NCBI GenBank assembly: GCA_964230805.1
Contig: CAXRIA010000034.1
Location: forward strand, 62,001 to 126,000
Direction: 5' to 3'
DNA: 64,000 bases
DNA from: Flavicella sp964230805
GTDB taxonomy: Bacteria; Bacteroidota; Bacteroidia; Flavobacteriales; Flavobacteriaceae
Below, piece after piece: positions 26,165 to 34,328 of this stretch. Positions within the stretch are counted from its first letter, which is position 1. Every line of letters begins with the position of its first letter. Both the position numbers and the translations under genes were made by a program. A model generated the notes under the pieces. That model was not told the DNA's origin. It saw only the letters and a list, made by a program, of their open reading frames with translations, and did not search any database.

Positions 26165-27106
26165 TTACAGTAAAAAATGGTCGCTGATGGACTTGTTGTC
26201 CTGCACTTGGTGCATGATCTCCGCGAACAAGGGCGCGCAAGATACAACTTTTATTTTAGAACTTTGTTTTTTTAATGGAATGGAATCAGAAACTACGAGT
26301 TCAAGTAATTTTGAATTTTCAATTCTTTCGTAAGCATTTCCTGAGAGCAAGGGGTGTGTAATGATGGCACGCACACTGAGAGCCCCTCTGTCTACCATTA
26401 AATCTGCTGCTTTTACGAGTGTTCCTCCAGTATCAATCATATCGTCTACCAAAATAACATGTTTGCCCTCTACGTGACCAATCAATTCCATGGTGTCGAT
26501 TACGTTGGCTTTCAAACGTTGTTTGTAACAGATAACTACTTCGCTTTGCAAGTATTTAGAATAAGCATAGGCTCTTTTGGAACCTCCCATATCAGGAGAT
26601 GCCATGGTAATATTGTCCAATCCTAAACTTTCGATATAGGGCAAGAAAATAGTAGAACCGAAAACGTGATCTACAGGTTTTTCAAAAAATCCTTGAATTT
26701 GATCCGCGTGCAAGTCCATTGTCATGATACGAGTAGCCCCTGCTGTTTGCAACAAATTCGCAACCAATTTGGCACCAATAGCCACACGAGGCTTGTCTTT
26801 TCTATCTTGACGTGCCCAACCAAAATAAGGCATCACAGCAGTAATATGTCTTGCAGAAGCTCTTTTGGCAGCATCTAAAATAAGTAGCATTTCCATAAGA
26901 TTGTCTGAATTTGGAAAAGTAGAACCAATAATAAAGACTCTTCTTCCACGCACAGACTCCTCAAAAGCAGGTTGAAATTCACCATCGCTAAAACGAGAGA
27001 TGTTAATTTTTCCAAGTTCTGTTCCGTAGGCTTTTGCAATGTTTTCCGCCAATTCAAAGCTTTGTTCACAAGCAAAAACTTTCGGTGCTAATTGAGTGCT
27101 AGACAT
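26165..27106 (-). CDS. prs: Ribose-phosphate pyrophosphokinase (PRPP synthetase)
   Basis: A 313-residue class I PRPP synthetase that makes PRPP from ribose 5-phosphate and ATP for nucleotide, His and Trp synthesis. It shows the catalytic flexible-loop area PYFGWARQDRKDKPR (about 97-111), MTMDLHADQIQGFF, and the PRPP-binding loop VILVDDMIDTGGTLVKAA (about 215-232). First gene of the leftward prs-rplY pair; a TATTTTTG box at 27150-27157 lies 43 nt before the ATG. Confidence 0.97.
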   Translation of the reverse strand: MSSTQLAPKVFACEQSFELAENIAKAYGTELGKINISRFSDGEFQPAFEESVRGRRVFIIGSTFPNSDNLMEMLLILDAAKRASARHITAVMPYFGWARQDRKDKPRVAIGAKLVANLLQTAGATRIMTMDLHADQIQGFFEKPVDHVFGSTIFLPYIESLGLDNITMASPDMGGSKRAYAYSKYLQSEVVICYKQRLKANVIDTMELIGHVEGKHVILVDDMIDTGGTLVKAADLMVDRGALSVRAIITHPLLSGNAYERIENSKLLELVVSDSIPLKKQSSKIKVVSCAPLFAEIMHQVQDNKSISDHFLL

Positions 27107-27149
27107 GTGATTGATTTTTATAAGGGTTGTGTCTCGTTGTTCGAGGTTG

Positions 27150-27157
27150 CAAAAATA
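27150..27157 (-). promoter_or_regulatory. Promoter -7 box of prs-rplY (TATTTTTG)
   Basis: Minus-strand TATTTTTG matches TAnnTTTG, 43 nt upstream of prs, in the divergent gap with tRNA-Leu. Confidence 0.5.
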
Positions 27158-27200
27158 AAAAATAATTTTACGGAGTCCCTTATATTTTTGAATAAATGTA

Positions 27201-27229
27201 TTTGAAATTCAATTTTTTTTTTACATTTG
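27201..27229 (+). promoter_or_regulatory. Promoter of tRNA-Leu (TTTG -33, TACATTTG -7)
   Basis: TTTG at 27201-27204 and TACATTTG at 27222-27229 are separated by 17 nt, a good two-element Bacteroidota promoter. The tRNA begins 18 nt after the -7 box. Confidence 0.7.
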
Positions 27230-27247
27230 CAGTCCAATTGCGAAAAT

Positions 27248-27329
27248 GCCTTGGTGGCGGAATTGGTAGACGCGCTGGATTCAAAATCCAGTTCTTTCGG
27301 GAGTGTGGGTTCGATTCCCACCCAAGGTA
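27248..27329 (+). tRNA. tRNA-Leu (anticodon CAA)
   Basis: An 82-nt class II tRNA. Acceptor strands GCCTTGG and CCAAGGT pair with a G-U at position 1:72, and A is the discriminator. The anticodon stem is CTGGA/TCCAG around loop TTCAAAA with anticodon CAA. The long variable arm lies between it and the T arm, GTGGG-TTCGATT-CCCAC. CCA is not encoded. It decodes UUG. A terminator follows immediately. Confidence 0.95.
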
Positions 27330-27330
27330 C

Positions 27331-27360
27331 AAAAGCTGACTTTTTAAGTCGGCTTTTTTT
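27331..27360 (+). terminator. Terminator of tRNA-Leu
   Basis: AGCTGACTT and AAGTCGGCT pair (one G-U) around a short T/A loop and are followed by a T run, directly after the tRNA 3' end. Confidence 0.75.
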
Positions 27361-27402
27361 ATGTTCAGAAGTGTCTCATTTGGATTGGGAAACACACAAA
27401 AA

Positions 27403-27438
27403 AAGCCGTTTCAATAATTAGAAACGGCTTTTTTTTTT
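27403..27438. terminator. Bidirectional terminator, mainly for asd
   Basis: AGCCGTTTC and GAAACGGCT form a perfect 9-bp stem with an 8-nt loop. It is followed by nine T on the plus strand and preceded by a run of A, so it can terminate both the leftward asd transcript and any rightward readthrough from the tRNA. Confidence 0.75.
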
Positions 27439-27457
27439 AGTTTTATGGCAAGGCCAT

Positions 27458-28447
27458 TTATACCAAGTTATTGGCAATTAAATATTCTGCAATTTGAATG
27501 GTATTTGTCGCTGCACCTTTGCGCAAGTTATCGGCAACGATCCACATGTTTAGAGTGTTCGGCAAAGACTCATCTCTACGGATACGACCTACAAAAACTT
27601 CGTCTTTTTCGTGTGCATAGGCTGGCATCGGGTAGGTGTTCGTGTCTAAATTGTCTTGCACAACAACGCCAGGAAAATCGTGTAACAATTGACGTACTTC
27701 AGCCTCGTCAAAATCATTTTCAAATTCCACATTTACCGATTCCGAATGACCACCAGCGGTAGGAATTCGAACTGCCGTAGCTGTAATGGCAAACGAATCG
27801 TCACGCAAAATTTTCTTGGGTTCTTTTACCAGTTTCATTTCTTCTTTGGTATACCCATTCTCCATAAAGATGTCACAGTGAGGAATCGCATTTCGGTTGA
27901 TTGGATAGTGGTAGGCCATTTCACCTTCAATTCCTTTGGTTTCATTTTCAAGTTGTCTTACCGCGGCCACTCCTGTTCCAGAAACGGATTGGTAGGTAGA
28001 GACAATCAATCGTTTCATTTTATATTTTTCGTGCAGAGGAGCCAAAGCCATGACCAACTGAATTGTAGAACAGTTTGGATTTGCGATGATTTTATCGTCT
28101 TTGGTCAACACATCTCCATTGATTTCAGGGACAACAAGTTTTTTCGTTGGATCCATTCTCCAAGCAGAGGAATTGTCCACAACCGTTGTGCCAGCGGCCG
28201 CAAACTTTGGAGCCCATTCCAAAGAAGTGTCGCCTCCAGCTGAAAACAAAGCAATGTCTGCATTCATAGCAACAGCATCCTCTAGAGTTACTACCGTGAA
28301 TTCTTTTCCTTTGAAAGGAAGTTTTTTACCTGCAGATCGAGCAGAAGCCACAGGGATTAATTCCGTTACAGGAAAATTTCTTTCTTCTAATACTTTCAAC
28401 ATTACGGTTCCTACCATTCCAGTAGCACCCACGACAGCTATTTTCAT
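27458..28447 (-). CDS. asd: Aspartate-semialdehyde dehydrogenase
   Basis: A 329-residue NADP-dependent enzyme that reduces aspartyl phosphate to aspartate semialdehyde for Lys, Thr, Met and diaminopimelate synthesis. It has the NADP motif VGATGMVGTVML (5-16), the catalytic cysteine in NPNCSTIQLV (about 127-136), the substrate region SVSGTGVAAV and the base histidine in AGGHSESVNVE. Length is normal. Transcribed alone, leftwards, ending at a strong terminator. Confidence 0.96.
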   Translation of the reverse strand: MKIAVVGATGMVGTVMLKVLEERNFPVTELIPVASARSAGKKLPFKGKEFTVVTLEDAVAMNADIALFSAGGDTSLEWAPKFAAAGTTVVDNSSAWRMDPTKKLVVPEINGDVLTKDDKIIANPNCSTIQLVMALAPLHEKYKMKRLIVSTYQSVSGTGVAAVRQLENETKGIEGEMAYHYPINRNAIPHCDIFMENGYTKEEMKLVKEPKKILRDDSFAITATAVRIPTAGGHSESVNVEFENDFDEAEVRQLLHDFPGVVVQDNLDTNTYPMPAYAHEKDEVFVGRIRRDESLPNTLNMWIVADNLRKGAATNTIQIAEYLIANNLV

Positions 28448-28740
28448 TCTTTTTAATTTTAGATAATCGTTATTTTTGAGGGTGCAAAGATTGCATTTTT
28501 CTTCCTTCTAACACAGTGACTTGTGTAAAAATCGACCCCATTGTTTAATTTTAATCAAATTTAAAATAAATGTGAATTATTCCACAATTTAAAACAGGGC
28601 TGTGACACCTGATATGGGTCAATGTCATTTATTTTACTTTGTAATTTGTCGTTCATAAAGAATAAGTTCAAAAGAGCGCTTTTGATCATGAAGAAATCCC
28701 TATTTTTGTCAAAATATTGTTTAACTAAAATTGGTATAGC
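28448..28740. other. Divergent intergenic region between asd and trhO
   Basis: About 290 nt without a credible gene. It carries the promoter of trhO: TTTG at 28681-28684 and TATTTTTG at 28701-28708, 16 nt apart. A weaker minus-strand AATCTTTG at 28485-28492 may serve asd. No stable long hairpin or riboswitch-like structure was recognised. Confidence 0.5.
28701..28708 (+). promoter_or_regulatory. Promoter -7 box of trhO (TATTTTTG)
   Basis: Exact TAnnTTTG match with a TTTG -33 element 16 nt upstream (28681-28684); 32 nt before the trhO ATG. Confidence 0.6.
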
Positions 28741-29772
28741 ATGCAACTGTACAATAAGTTAAGCGCAGAAGAACGTGCGCAATTAATAGACGAGGCCGGA
28801 AAAGACCGGTTGACCATTTCATTCTATCAGTATTTTAAGATAGAAAATCCACAATTATTTAGAGACAAGCTTTTTTTAGAGTGGGATGCCCTAGAGGTTT
28901 TAGGAAGAACCTATGTTTCTTATGAGGGAATCAACGCTCAAATCTCGGTCCCTGCAGAAAATTTTTTACAATTAAAAACGCAGCTAGATGCCATCTCTTT
29001 TTTGAAAGATATTCGATTGAACGTGGCCGTAGAGCAGGACAATAAGTCTTTCTTGAAGTTAAAGATCAAAGTAAGAGACAAAATTGTTGCCGATGGACTT
29101 GAAGACGAAACCTTCGATGTCACAGATATTGGAGTACATTTAAAAGCAGCAGAGTTCAATGAAATGTTGGCAGACCCCAACACAATTTGCGTGGATATGC
29201 GAAATCACTACGAAAGTGAAATTGGGCATTTTGAAGGAGCAGTGACCCCAGATGTAGATACGTTCCGTGACTCTTTGGATATTATTGAAGAGGACTTGAA
29301 AGAACACAAAGAAGACAAAAATTTATTGATGTATTGTACCGGAGGCATTCGCTGCGAAAAAGCGAGTGCCTATTACAAACACAAAGGATTTAAAAATGTT
29401 TTTCAGTTGGAGGGAGGAATTATTAATTATGTTCGTCAAGTAGAAGAAAGCGGTCTTGAAAATAAATTTAAAGGAAAGAATTTTGTTTTCGATCACCGAA
29501 GAGCTGAGCGCATTTCTGACGATGTTATTTCCAATTGTCATCAGTGTGGGGCACCTTGTGATACCCATGTAAATTGTGCGAACGAAGCCTGTCACTTACT
29601 TTTTATTCAATGCGAGGCTTGTCAAGAAAAAATGAATACCTGTTGTTCAGACGAATGCAAAGAAATTGCAAGTCTGCCGTTTGAAGCCCAAAAGGAACTT
29701 CGCAAAGGAAAAGGGAACAGCAATAAAATTTTCAAAAAAGGAAGATCGGAAGCATTAAAATTTAAAAAATAA
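28741..29772 (+). CDS. trhO: tRNA uridine(34) hydroxylase TrhO (rhodanese family)
   Basis: A 343-residue YceA/TrhO protein, which hydroxylates wobble U34 in an oxygen-dependent way to start 5-(carb)oxymethoxyuridine formation. The N-terminal region (about 15-110) is the UPF0176 acylphosphatase-like domain. The rhodanese domain (about 140-235) contains VDMRNHYESEIGHF and the active-site loop MYCTGGIRCEKAS (about 198-210). A Cys-rich C-terminal segment (CHQCGAPCDTHVNCANEACH) could bind a metal, as in other long homologs. Confidence 0.92.
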   Translation: MQLYNKLSAEERAQLIDEAGKDRLTISFYQYFKIENPQLFRDKLFLEWDALEVLGRTYVSYEGINAQISVPAENFLQLKTQLDAISFLKDIRLNVAVEQDNKSFLKLKIKVRDKIVADGLEDETFDVTDIGVHLKAAEFNEMLADPNTICVDMRNHYESEIGHFEGAVTPDVDTFRDSLDIIEEDLKEHKEDKNLLMYCTGGIRCEKASAYYKHKGFKNVFQLEGGIINYVRQVEESGLENKFKGKNFVFDHRRAERISDDVISNCHQCGAPCDTHVNCANEACHLLFIQCEACQEKMNTCCSDECKEIASLPFEAQKELRKGKGNSNKIFKKGRSEALKFKK

Positions 29773-29918
29773 TGCAAGAGATACGCGCTGAAACAGGGCA
29801 ACAATCGATCTGTTTTTCTGATAGAAAAAGGAGAAAAAGTTCGGAAAAATCAAAAAATAGAGAAGTAAGAATAGCATTTTATAATTTTTAATTTTATGCT
29901 ATCTTTACGAAGGAAGAA

Positions 29919-29975
29919 ATGTTTGAAAAAGGGCTTTTTAAAACCCAAGAATTGGGTTTTTTGGCCATTTTTTGA
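29919..29975 (+). CDS. Putative 18-residue leader peptide upstream of ricT
   Basis: ATG at 29919 preceded by a good Shine-Dalgarno-like AGGAAG at about 8 nt, unusual in this phylum. It reads through 18 sense codons to TGA at 29973-29975. The product (MFEKGLFKTQELGFLAIF) is unremarkable apart from four Phe. Its codons 8-15 overlap the hairpin at 29940-29962, so ribosome position would decide whether the hairpin forms. There is no homology evidence; it may be chance. Confidence 0.3.
   Translation: MFEKGLFKTQELGFLAIF
29940..29962 (+). terminator. Terminator-like hairpin inside the ricT leader (possible attenuator)
   Basis: AAAACCCAA and TTGGGTTTT form a 9-bp stem with a 3-nt loop, ending in six T (29957-29962). 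It lies 70-90 nt before the ricT ATG and downstream of the likely ricT promoter. Confidence 0.4.
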
Positions 29976-30033
29976 TTGAAATTATGAATGATATTGCTGC
30001 CTTCAAAATCAGCATTCAAAAGAGAAAAAAAAT

Positions 30034-31437
30034 ATGGGCTGTAATTCTTGCTCAACAAATAAATCAGGAGTACCCAACGGTTGTAAAAGCAATGGGAGTT
30101 GTTCTTCTGGGAGCTGTGACAAACTTTCGGTTTTTGACTGGTTGTCGAATATGGCTTTGCCGAGTGGACAAAAACCTTTTGATATTGTAGAAGTACGCTT
30201 TAAAAACGGGCGAAAACATTTTTATAGAAATACCAATGATTTTCAATTGTCCATCGGTGAGATTGTTGCCGTAGAGGGCTCACCAGGGCACGATGTGGGT
30301 ACTGTTTCTTTGACAGGAGAGCTTGTAAAAGTTCAGATGAAAAAGAGAAAAGTAAAAGCAGACAGTGAGGAGGTAAAAAAAATATACCGAAAAGCAACTG
30401 TCAAAGATATTGATATTTGGCAGGCAGCTCGCGATCGAGAAGTTGAAACGCAAAAGAGAGGACGTGAAATTTTGGGTCGATTGGGCTTAAAAATGAAACT
30501 CTCAGATGTGGAATTTCAAGGAGATGGCAACAAGGCTACTTTTTATTACACGGCAGAAGATCGAGTAGATTTTCGACAGTTGATCAAAGATTTGGCAGGA
30601 GCCTTTAGTATTCGTGTAGAAATGAAACAAGTAGGATTGCGTCAAGAAGCGGCGCGATTGGGAGGAGTCGGTTCTTGTGGACGTGAATTGTGTTGTTCAA
30701 CTTGGCTCACCGATTTCAGAAAAGTGAATACCGCCTCAGCTCGATACCAACAATTGTCTTTGAATCCACAAAAATTGGCCGGCCAATGCGGAAAACTAAA
30801 ATGCTGTTTGAATTTTGAATTGGATTCCTATCTGGATGCCTTAAAAGCTTTCCCGAAGCAAGATACAGTTTTAGAAACCGAGAAAGGAAAGGCCTATTTT
30901 GTGAAGATGGATATTTTCAAAGGCTTACTCTGGTACACCTCAAGAGACGAAGGATCGAAGTGGTTCAAGCTCACCTTGGAGCAAGTAAAAGAGGTCATCA
31001 ATCTCAATAAAAAAGGAATAAAAGGTCCGAGTTTAGAAGAATTAGAATCAGAAACAATTGTTGAAACCAAAATTGATTTTGAAAATGTGGTGGGGCAAGA
31101 CAGCCTAACCCGTTTTGACAAACCAAAAACCAACAAGCGTAGAAGAAACAATAAAAGAAGGAGAAAGCCTGGAGTCAAGAACGACGCAAACACTTCTAGA
31201 AAAAGGGCGAACAATCCAGCACAGGGAGAACAAAAACCAGTAGCCAACGATTCAAAGAGAACTCCCCAAAACAGAAAGCGCAGACCTCAAAAAAAGCAAG
31301 ACACAAGGACCAACACAGCGTCCAAAGAAAAAGGAGTGAACACAGGTGCATCGAACAAAAGAAGAAACAACAACCGCAGGAAAAAGACCAATCCGAACTC
31401 TAAAAATCAGGATACCAATGCGAAGAGAGAGGATTAG
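30034..31437 (+). CDS. ricT: PSP1-domain protein RicT (YaaT-like)
   Basis: A 467-residue PSP1/RicT protein. In Bacillus, YaaT (RicT) forms an Fe-S-bearing complex with RicA and RicF that affects RNA processing. Here an N-terminal Cys-rich segment (Cys 3, 6, 17, 23, 28) precedes the PSP1 core (about 48-310). The core holds further cysteines in GVGSCGRELCCSTW (215, 220, 221) and AGQCGKLKCCLNF (252, 257, 258). Residues 362-467 are a Lys/Arg/Asn-rich disordered tail (runs such as KRRRNNKRRRK), likely to bind nucleic acid. It is followed by gldH, which overlaps its end by 20 nt. Confidence 0.88.
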   Translation: MGCNSCSTNKSGVPNGCKSNGSCSSGSCDKLSVFDWLSNMALPSGQKPFDIVEVRFKNGRKHFYRNTNDFQLSIGEIVAVEGSPGHDVGTVSLTGELVKVQMKKRKVKADSEEVKKIYRKATVKDIDIWQAARDREVETQKRGREILGRLGLKMKLSDVEFQGDGNKATFYYTAEDRVDFRQLIKDLAGAFSIRVEMKQVGLRQEAARLGGVGSCGRELCCSTWLTDFRKVNTASARYQQLSLNPQKLAGQCGKLKCCLNFELDSYLDALKAFPKQDTVLETEKGKAYFVKMDIFKGLLWYTSRDEGSKWFKLTLEQVKEVINLNKKGIKGPSLEELESETIVETKIDFENVVGQDSLTRFDKPKTNKRRRNNKRRRKPGVKNDANTSRKRANNPAQGEQKPVANDSKRTPQNRKRRPQKKQDTRTNTASKEKGVNTGASNKRRNNNRRKKTNPNSKNQDTNAKRED

Positions 31438-31912
31438 TGTCGTTTTTTTTCTGTTGATGCTCATGATATTAGGGGCTTGCGATCGCAACCGCGTATTTGA
31501 TCACTACCACTCTTTGGATGGAAATAACTGGGGAAAAGACCAAGTACAGCTTTTTGAATTTCAAATAGAAGATACGGTAGCCTACTACGATTTATTTGTA
31601 AATATTCGCAATACAAGTGAATTTGAATTTAACAATATTTTTATTCGTACCGAATTAGAATACCCGAATGGCTTTGTAGTCACAGATACATTAGAATATC
31701 AAATGGCAGATCCTTATGGGAAATGGTTGGGGAAAGGTTATTCAGATATCAAAGAGAATAAATTGTACTACAAAGAAAAATATCAATTTCGAAAACCTGG
31801 AAGTTATATTGTAAAAATAGAACAAGTCATGCGCAGGAGAAATGAGCTCGAAGGCCTCCAAAATCTGAAAGGGATTTCCGATGTAGGATTTCGAATTGAA
31901 TATAAAAATTAA
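31418..31912 (+). CDS. gldH: Gliding motility lipoprotein GldH
   Basis: A 164-residue lipoprotein. In Flavobacterium johnsoniae GldH is required for gliding; its biochemical role is not established. The start at 31418 gives a short basic N-terminus, a hydrophobic stretch and the lipobox LGAC with Cys21. An open frame continues upstream but lacks signal-peptide character, so I reject longer starts. The first 20 nt overlap the ricT tail in another frame, implying coupled translation. PBP1A follows 45 nt later; ricT-gldH-PBP1A is a conserved flavobacterial order. Confidence 0.88.
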   Translation: MRRERISVVFFLLMLMILGACDRNRVFDHYHSLDGNNWGKDQVQLFEFQIEDTVAYYDLFVNIRNTSEFEFNNIFIRTELEYPNGFVVTDTLEYQMADPYGKWLGKGYSDIKENKLYYKEKYQFRKPGSYIVKIEQVMRRRNELEGLQNLKGISDVGFRIEYKN

Positions 31913-31957
31913 CAAAAAAACAGGCCGAAAAAATTCAAGGTTTGAAAATAGCAGAAA

Positions 31958-34276
31958 ATGGGAGAAACAAGAAAAAATAAAAAAGCGACTGTAAATCCAA
32001 GCTTTCGTAAATTTACCAGATGGTTTTGGACAGCTTTGGTAAGCGGAGTAGGAGTTGTTTTTTTATTATTTTTCTTGGCATCTATGGAAGTTTTTGAAAA
32101 ACTCCCTACGTTCGAAGAATTGGAAAGTCCAGAAAATAATTTTGCGACAGAAATTATTTCCATCGATGGCCAAACACTGGGTAAATATGCCATTGAAAAT
32201 AGAACTCCCGTTCAATTTGAAGACCTACCAACACATCTTGTAGAAGCACTGGTGGCTACCGAAGACGAACGTTTTTTTAGTCATGCGGGTATTGATTTTC
32301 GCGGAACCTTGAGAGCTGTGGTAAAAATGGGTAAAGGAGGAGGTGCTAGTACGATTACCCAACAATTGGCAAAATTACTTTTTCACGGAGAGGGATCAAA
32401 AAACTTACCCAAACGATTGCTACAAAAAATCAACGAATGGATTATTGCCATTCGATTAGAACGGCAATACACGAAGCAAGAAATCATCACTATGTATTTC
32501 AACAAGTTTGACTTCTTGTACAATGCAATAGGAATTCGGTCTGCTTCCCGTATTTATTTTGGAAAAGAGCCCCAAGATTTGAAAATAGAAGAGTCTGCTG
32601 TTTTGGTTGCGATGCTCAAAAACCCGGCACTTTACAATCCCAACAGAGCGCGTTTCAAAGAGCGTGCCTTCAATAGAAGAAATCAAGTGTTTTTTCAAAT
32701 GAATAGAAGTGCGTTTCTTAGTAAAAAAGAAAAAGATTCACTTCAAAAATTGCCCACGGTATTAGATTTTTCTCCAGAAGGACACAGTCATGGATCGGCT
32801 ACTTATTTTAGAGAATACCTAAGGGATTACATGAAAAAATGGATCAAAACACATCCAAAACCCGACGGGAGTTTGCACAACTTATACAGAGATGGATTAA
32901 AAATTTATGTCACCATTGATGCACGCATGCAAAAATACGCCGAAGAAGCAGTGCAAGAACATGTATCCAATCTTCAGCGCGTTTTTTTCAAAGAACAAAA
33001 GAGAAATCCGATGGCACCTTTTTATGACCTGACATTGGGGCGTATAGATACCATGATGACCAGAGCAATGATGCAAACGGAGCGTTATCGTTTGCTGAAA
33101 AAAGCAGGAAAATCAAAAGAAGAAATTAAAAAAGCCTTTCACACCAAACGGAAAATGAAAGTGTTTACCTGGAACGGAACCAAAGACACCGTTTTATCTC
33201 CCTATGATTCCTTGCGTTATTACAAGCATTTCTTGCACTCAGGATTGCTTTCCATAGAACCGCAAACAGGACATGTAAAAGCTTGGGTCGGAGGGATTAA
33301 TCACAAGTATTTCAAATACGATCATGTAAAACAAGGAAAGCGTCAAGTGGGCTCTACTTTCAAACCATTCGTATACGCATCGGCAATTGATCAATTGCAA
33401 ATGTCTCCATGTGATGAATACCCCAACACACCCTATACCATTCCAAAAGAGGCTTACGGAATGGAAGATGATTGGACCCCTCGAAATTCTGGAGATACAT
33501 ATGGAGGTGTCTTGACGTTAAAAAGAGCTTTGGCCAAGTCAATCAATGTGGTTACGGCGAGGCTCATTCATAGTGTTGGTCCGAAAACCGTAGTTCGTTT
33601 GGCAAAAAAAGCAGGTTTACGATCCTACATCCCTCCCTATCCCTCCATTGCTCTCGGGACCATAGACGCTAGTTTGTACGATATGGTTGGGGCCTACGCG
33701 ATGTTTGCCAACAAAGGATTGCGTATCGACCAAATGATGGTATTGCGCATTGAAGATAGAAATGGAAGTATCTTACAAGATTTTACTCCGAAAACAAGTC
33801 AAGTAATGAGCGAAGAGTCTGCTTATACGGTTTTAGAATTATTGAAAGGAGTTACGGAAGATGGTTCTGGAGTTCGGTTAAGAGGAAGATGGGGGAAATA
33901 TCCAGACAGCATTTCTACGGGCTATCCCTATGATTTTAAAAATCCGATTGCAGGAAAAACAGGAACTACTCAGAACCATTCTGACGGTTGGTTCATGGGC
34001 GTGGTACCGAATTTAGCGACAGGAGTCTGGACAGGCGCCGACGATCGAGCGACACATTTTGAGGATATTATTCAAGGACAAGGGGCCACCATGTCTTTGC
34101 CAACCTGGGCTTTGTTCATGAAAAAATGTTACGCCGATTCCACGCTTGTCATTAGCAAAGAAGATTTTGAAAGACCGGCACACCTTCCAGTTGAATTCGA
34201 TTGCTCAAGCAACACTTCCATCAATAATAGTCAGAACCTTCTCATAGAGGAATACACAGAAGAAACCGATTTTTAA
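31958..34276 (+). CDS. Penicillin-binding protein 1A (bifunctional peptidoglycan synthase)
   Basis: A 772-residue class A PBP that polymerises and cross-links peptidoglycan in the periplasm. One N-terminal anchor helix (about 23-42) is followed by the GT51 glycosyltransferase domain (about 60-240). GT51 motifs are ATEDERFFSHAGIDF with catalytic Glu102 and GGASTITQQLAKLLF. The transpeptidase domain (about 400-720) shows the SxxK motif GSTFKPF (Ser466), KSINV as SxN, and AGKTGTTQNHSDGW as KTG. Last gene of the ricT-gldH-PBP1A operon. Confidence 0.95.
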   Translation: MGETRKNKKATVNPSFRKFTRWFWTALVSGVGVVFLLFFLASMEVFEKLPTFEELESPENNFATEIISIDGQTLGKYAIENRTPVQFEDLPTHLVEALVATEDERFFSHAGIDFRGTLRAVVKMGKGGGASTITQQLAKLLFHGEGSKNLPKRLLQKINEWIIAIRLERQYTKQEIITMYFNKFDFLYNAIGIRSASRIYFGKEPQDLKIEESAVLVAMLKNPALYNPNRARFKERAFNRRNQVFFQMNRSAFLSKKEKDSLQKLPTVLDFSPEGHSHGSATYFREYLRDYMKKWIKTHPKPDGSLHNLYRDGLKIYVTIDARMQKYAEEAVQEHVSNLQRVFFKEQKRNPMAPFYDLTLGRIDTMMTRAMMQTERYRLLKKAGKSKEEIKKAFHTKRKMKVFTWNGTKDTVLSPYDSLRYYKHFLHSGLLSIEPQTGHVKAWVGGINHKYFKYDHVKQGKRQVGSTFKPFVYASAIDQLQMSPCDEYPNTPYTIPKEAYGMEDDWTPRNSGDTYGGVLTLKRALAKSINVVTARLIHSVGPKTVVRLAKKAGLRSYIPPYPSIALGTIDASLYDMVGAYAMFANKGLRIDQMMVLRIEDRNGSILQDFTPKTSQVMSEESAYTVLELLKGVTEDGSGVRLRGRWGKYPDSISTGYPYDFKNPIAGKTGTTQNHSDGWFMGVVPNLATGVWTGADDRATHFEDIIQGQGATMSLPTWALFMKKCYADSTLVISKEDFERPAHLPVEFDCSSNTSINNSQNLLIEEYTEETDF

Positions 34277-34278
34277 TG

Positions 34279-34322
34279 CTTTTTAGAAGACTCTTTTTTG
34301 TATTTTTAATACTCCTAAAAAG
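34279..34322. other. Nested inverted repeats between the PBP1A gene and the acyl-CoA synthetase gene
   Basis: CTTTTTAG (34279-34286) pairs with CTAAAAAG (34315-34322), enclosing a second repeat GTATT/AATAC (34300-34312). It may act as a weak terminator or leader structure. A TATTTTTA near-consensus -7 box (34301-34308) is embedded in the inner loop. Confidence 0.35.
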
Positions 34323-34328
34323 AGGCAA

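Larger units (their letters stand above)
29773..30033. other. ricT leader region: near-consensus promoter, leader ORF and hairpin
   Basis: About 260 nt between trhO and ricT. A TATCTTTA box (29900-29907) is followed by AGGAAG and an 18-codon ORF (29919-29975) that spans a small terminator-like hairpin (29940-29962). Upstream, TTTTTCT..AGAAAAA near 29814-29832 could form a weak AT-only hairpin after trhO. Confidence 0.45.

Noticed and set aside
27689..28243. 184-codon plus-strand frame inside asd
   Set aside because: Antisense shadow rich in Phe, His and Ser with no family resemblance; asd is complete and certain.
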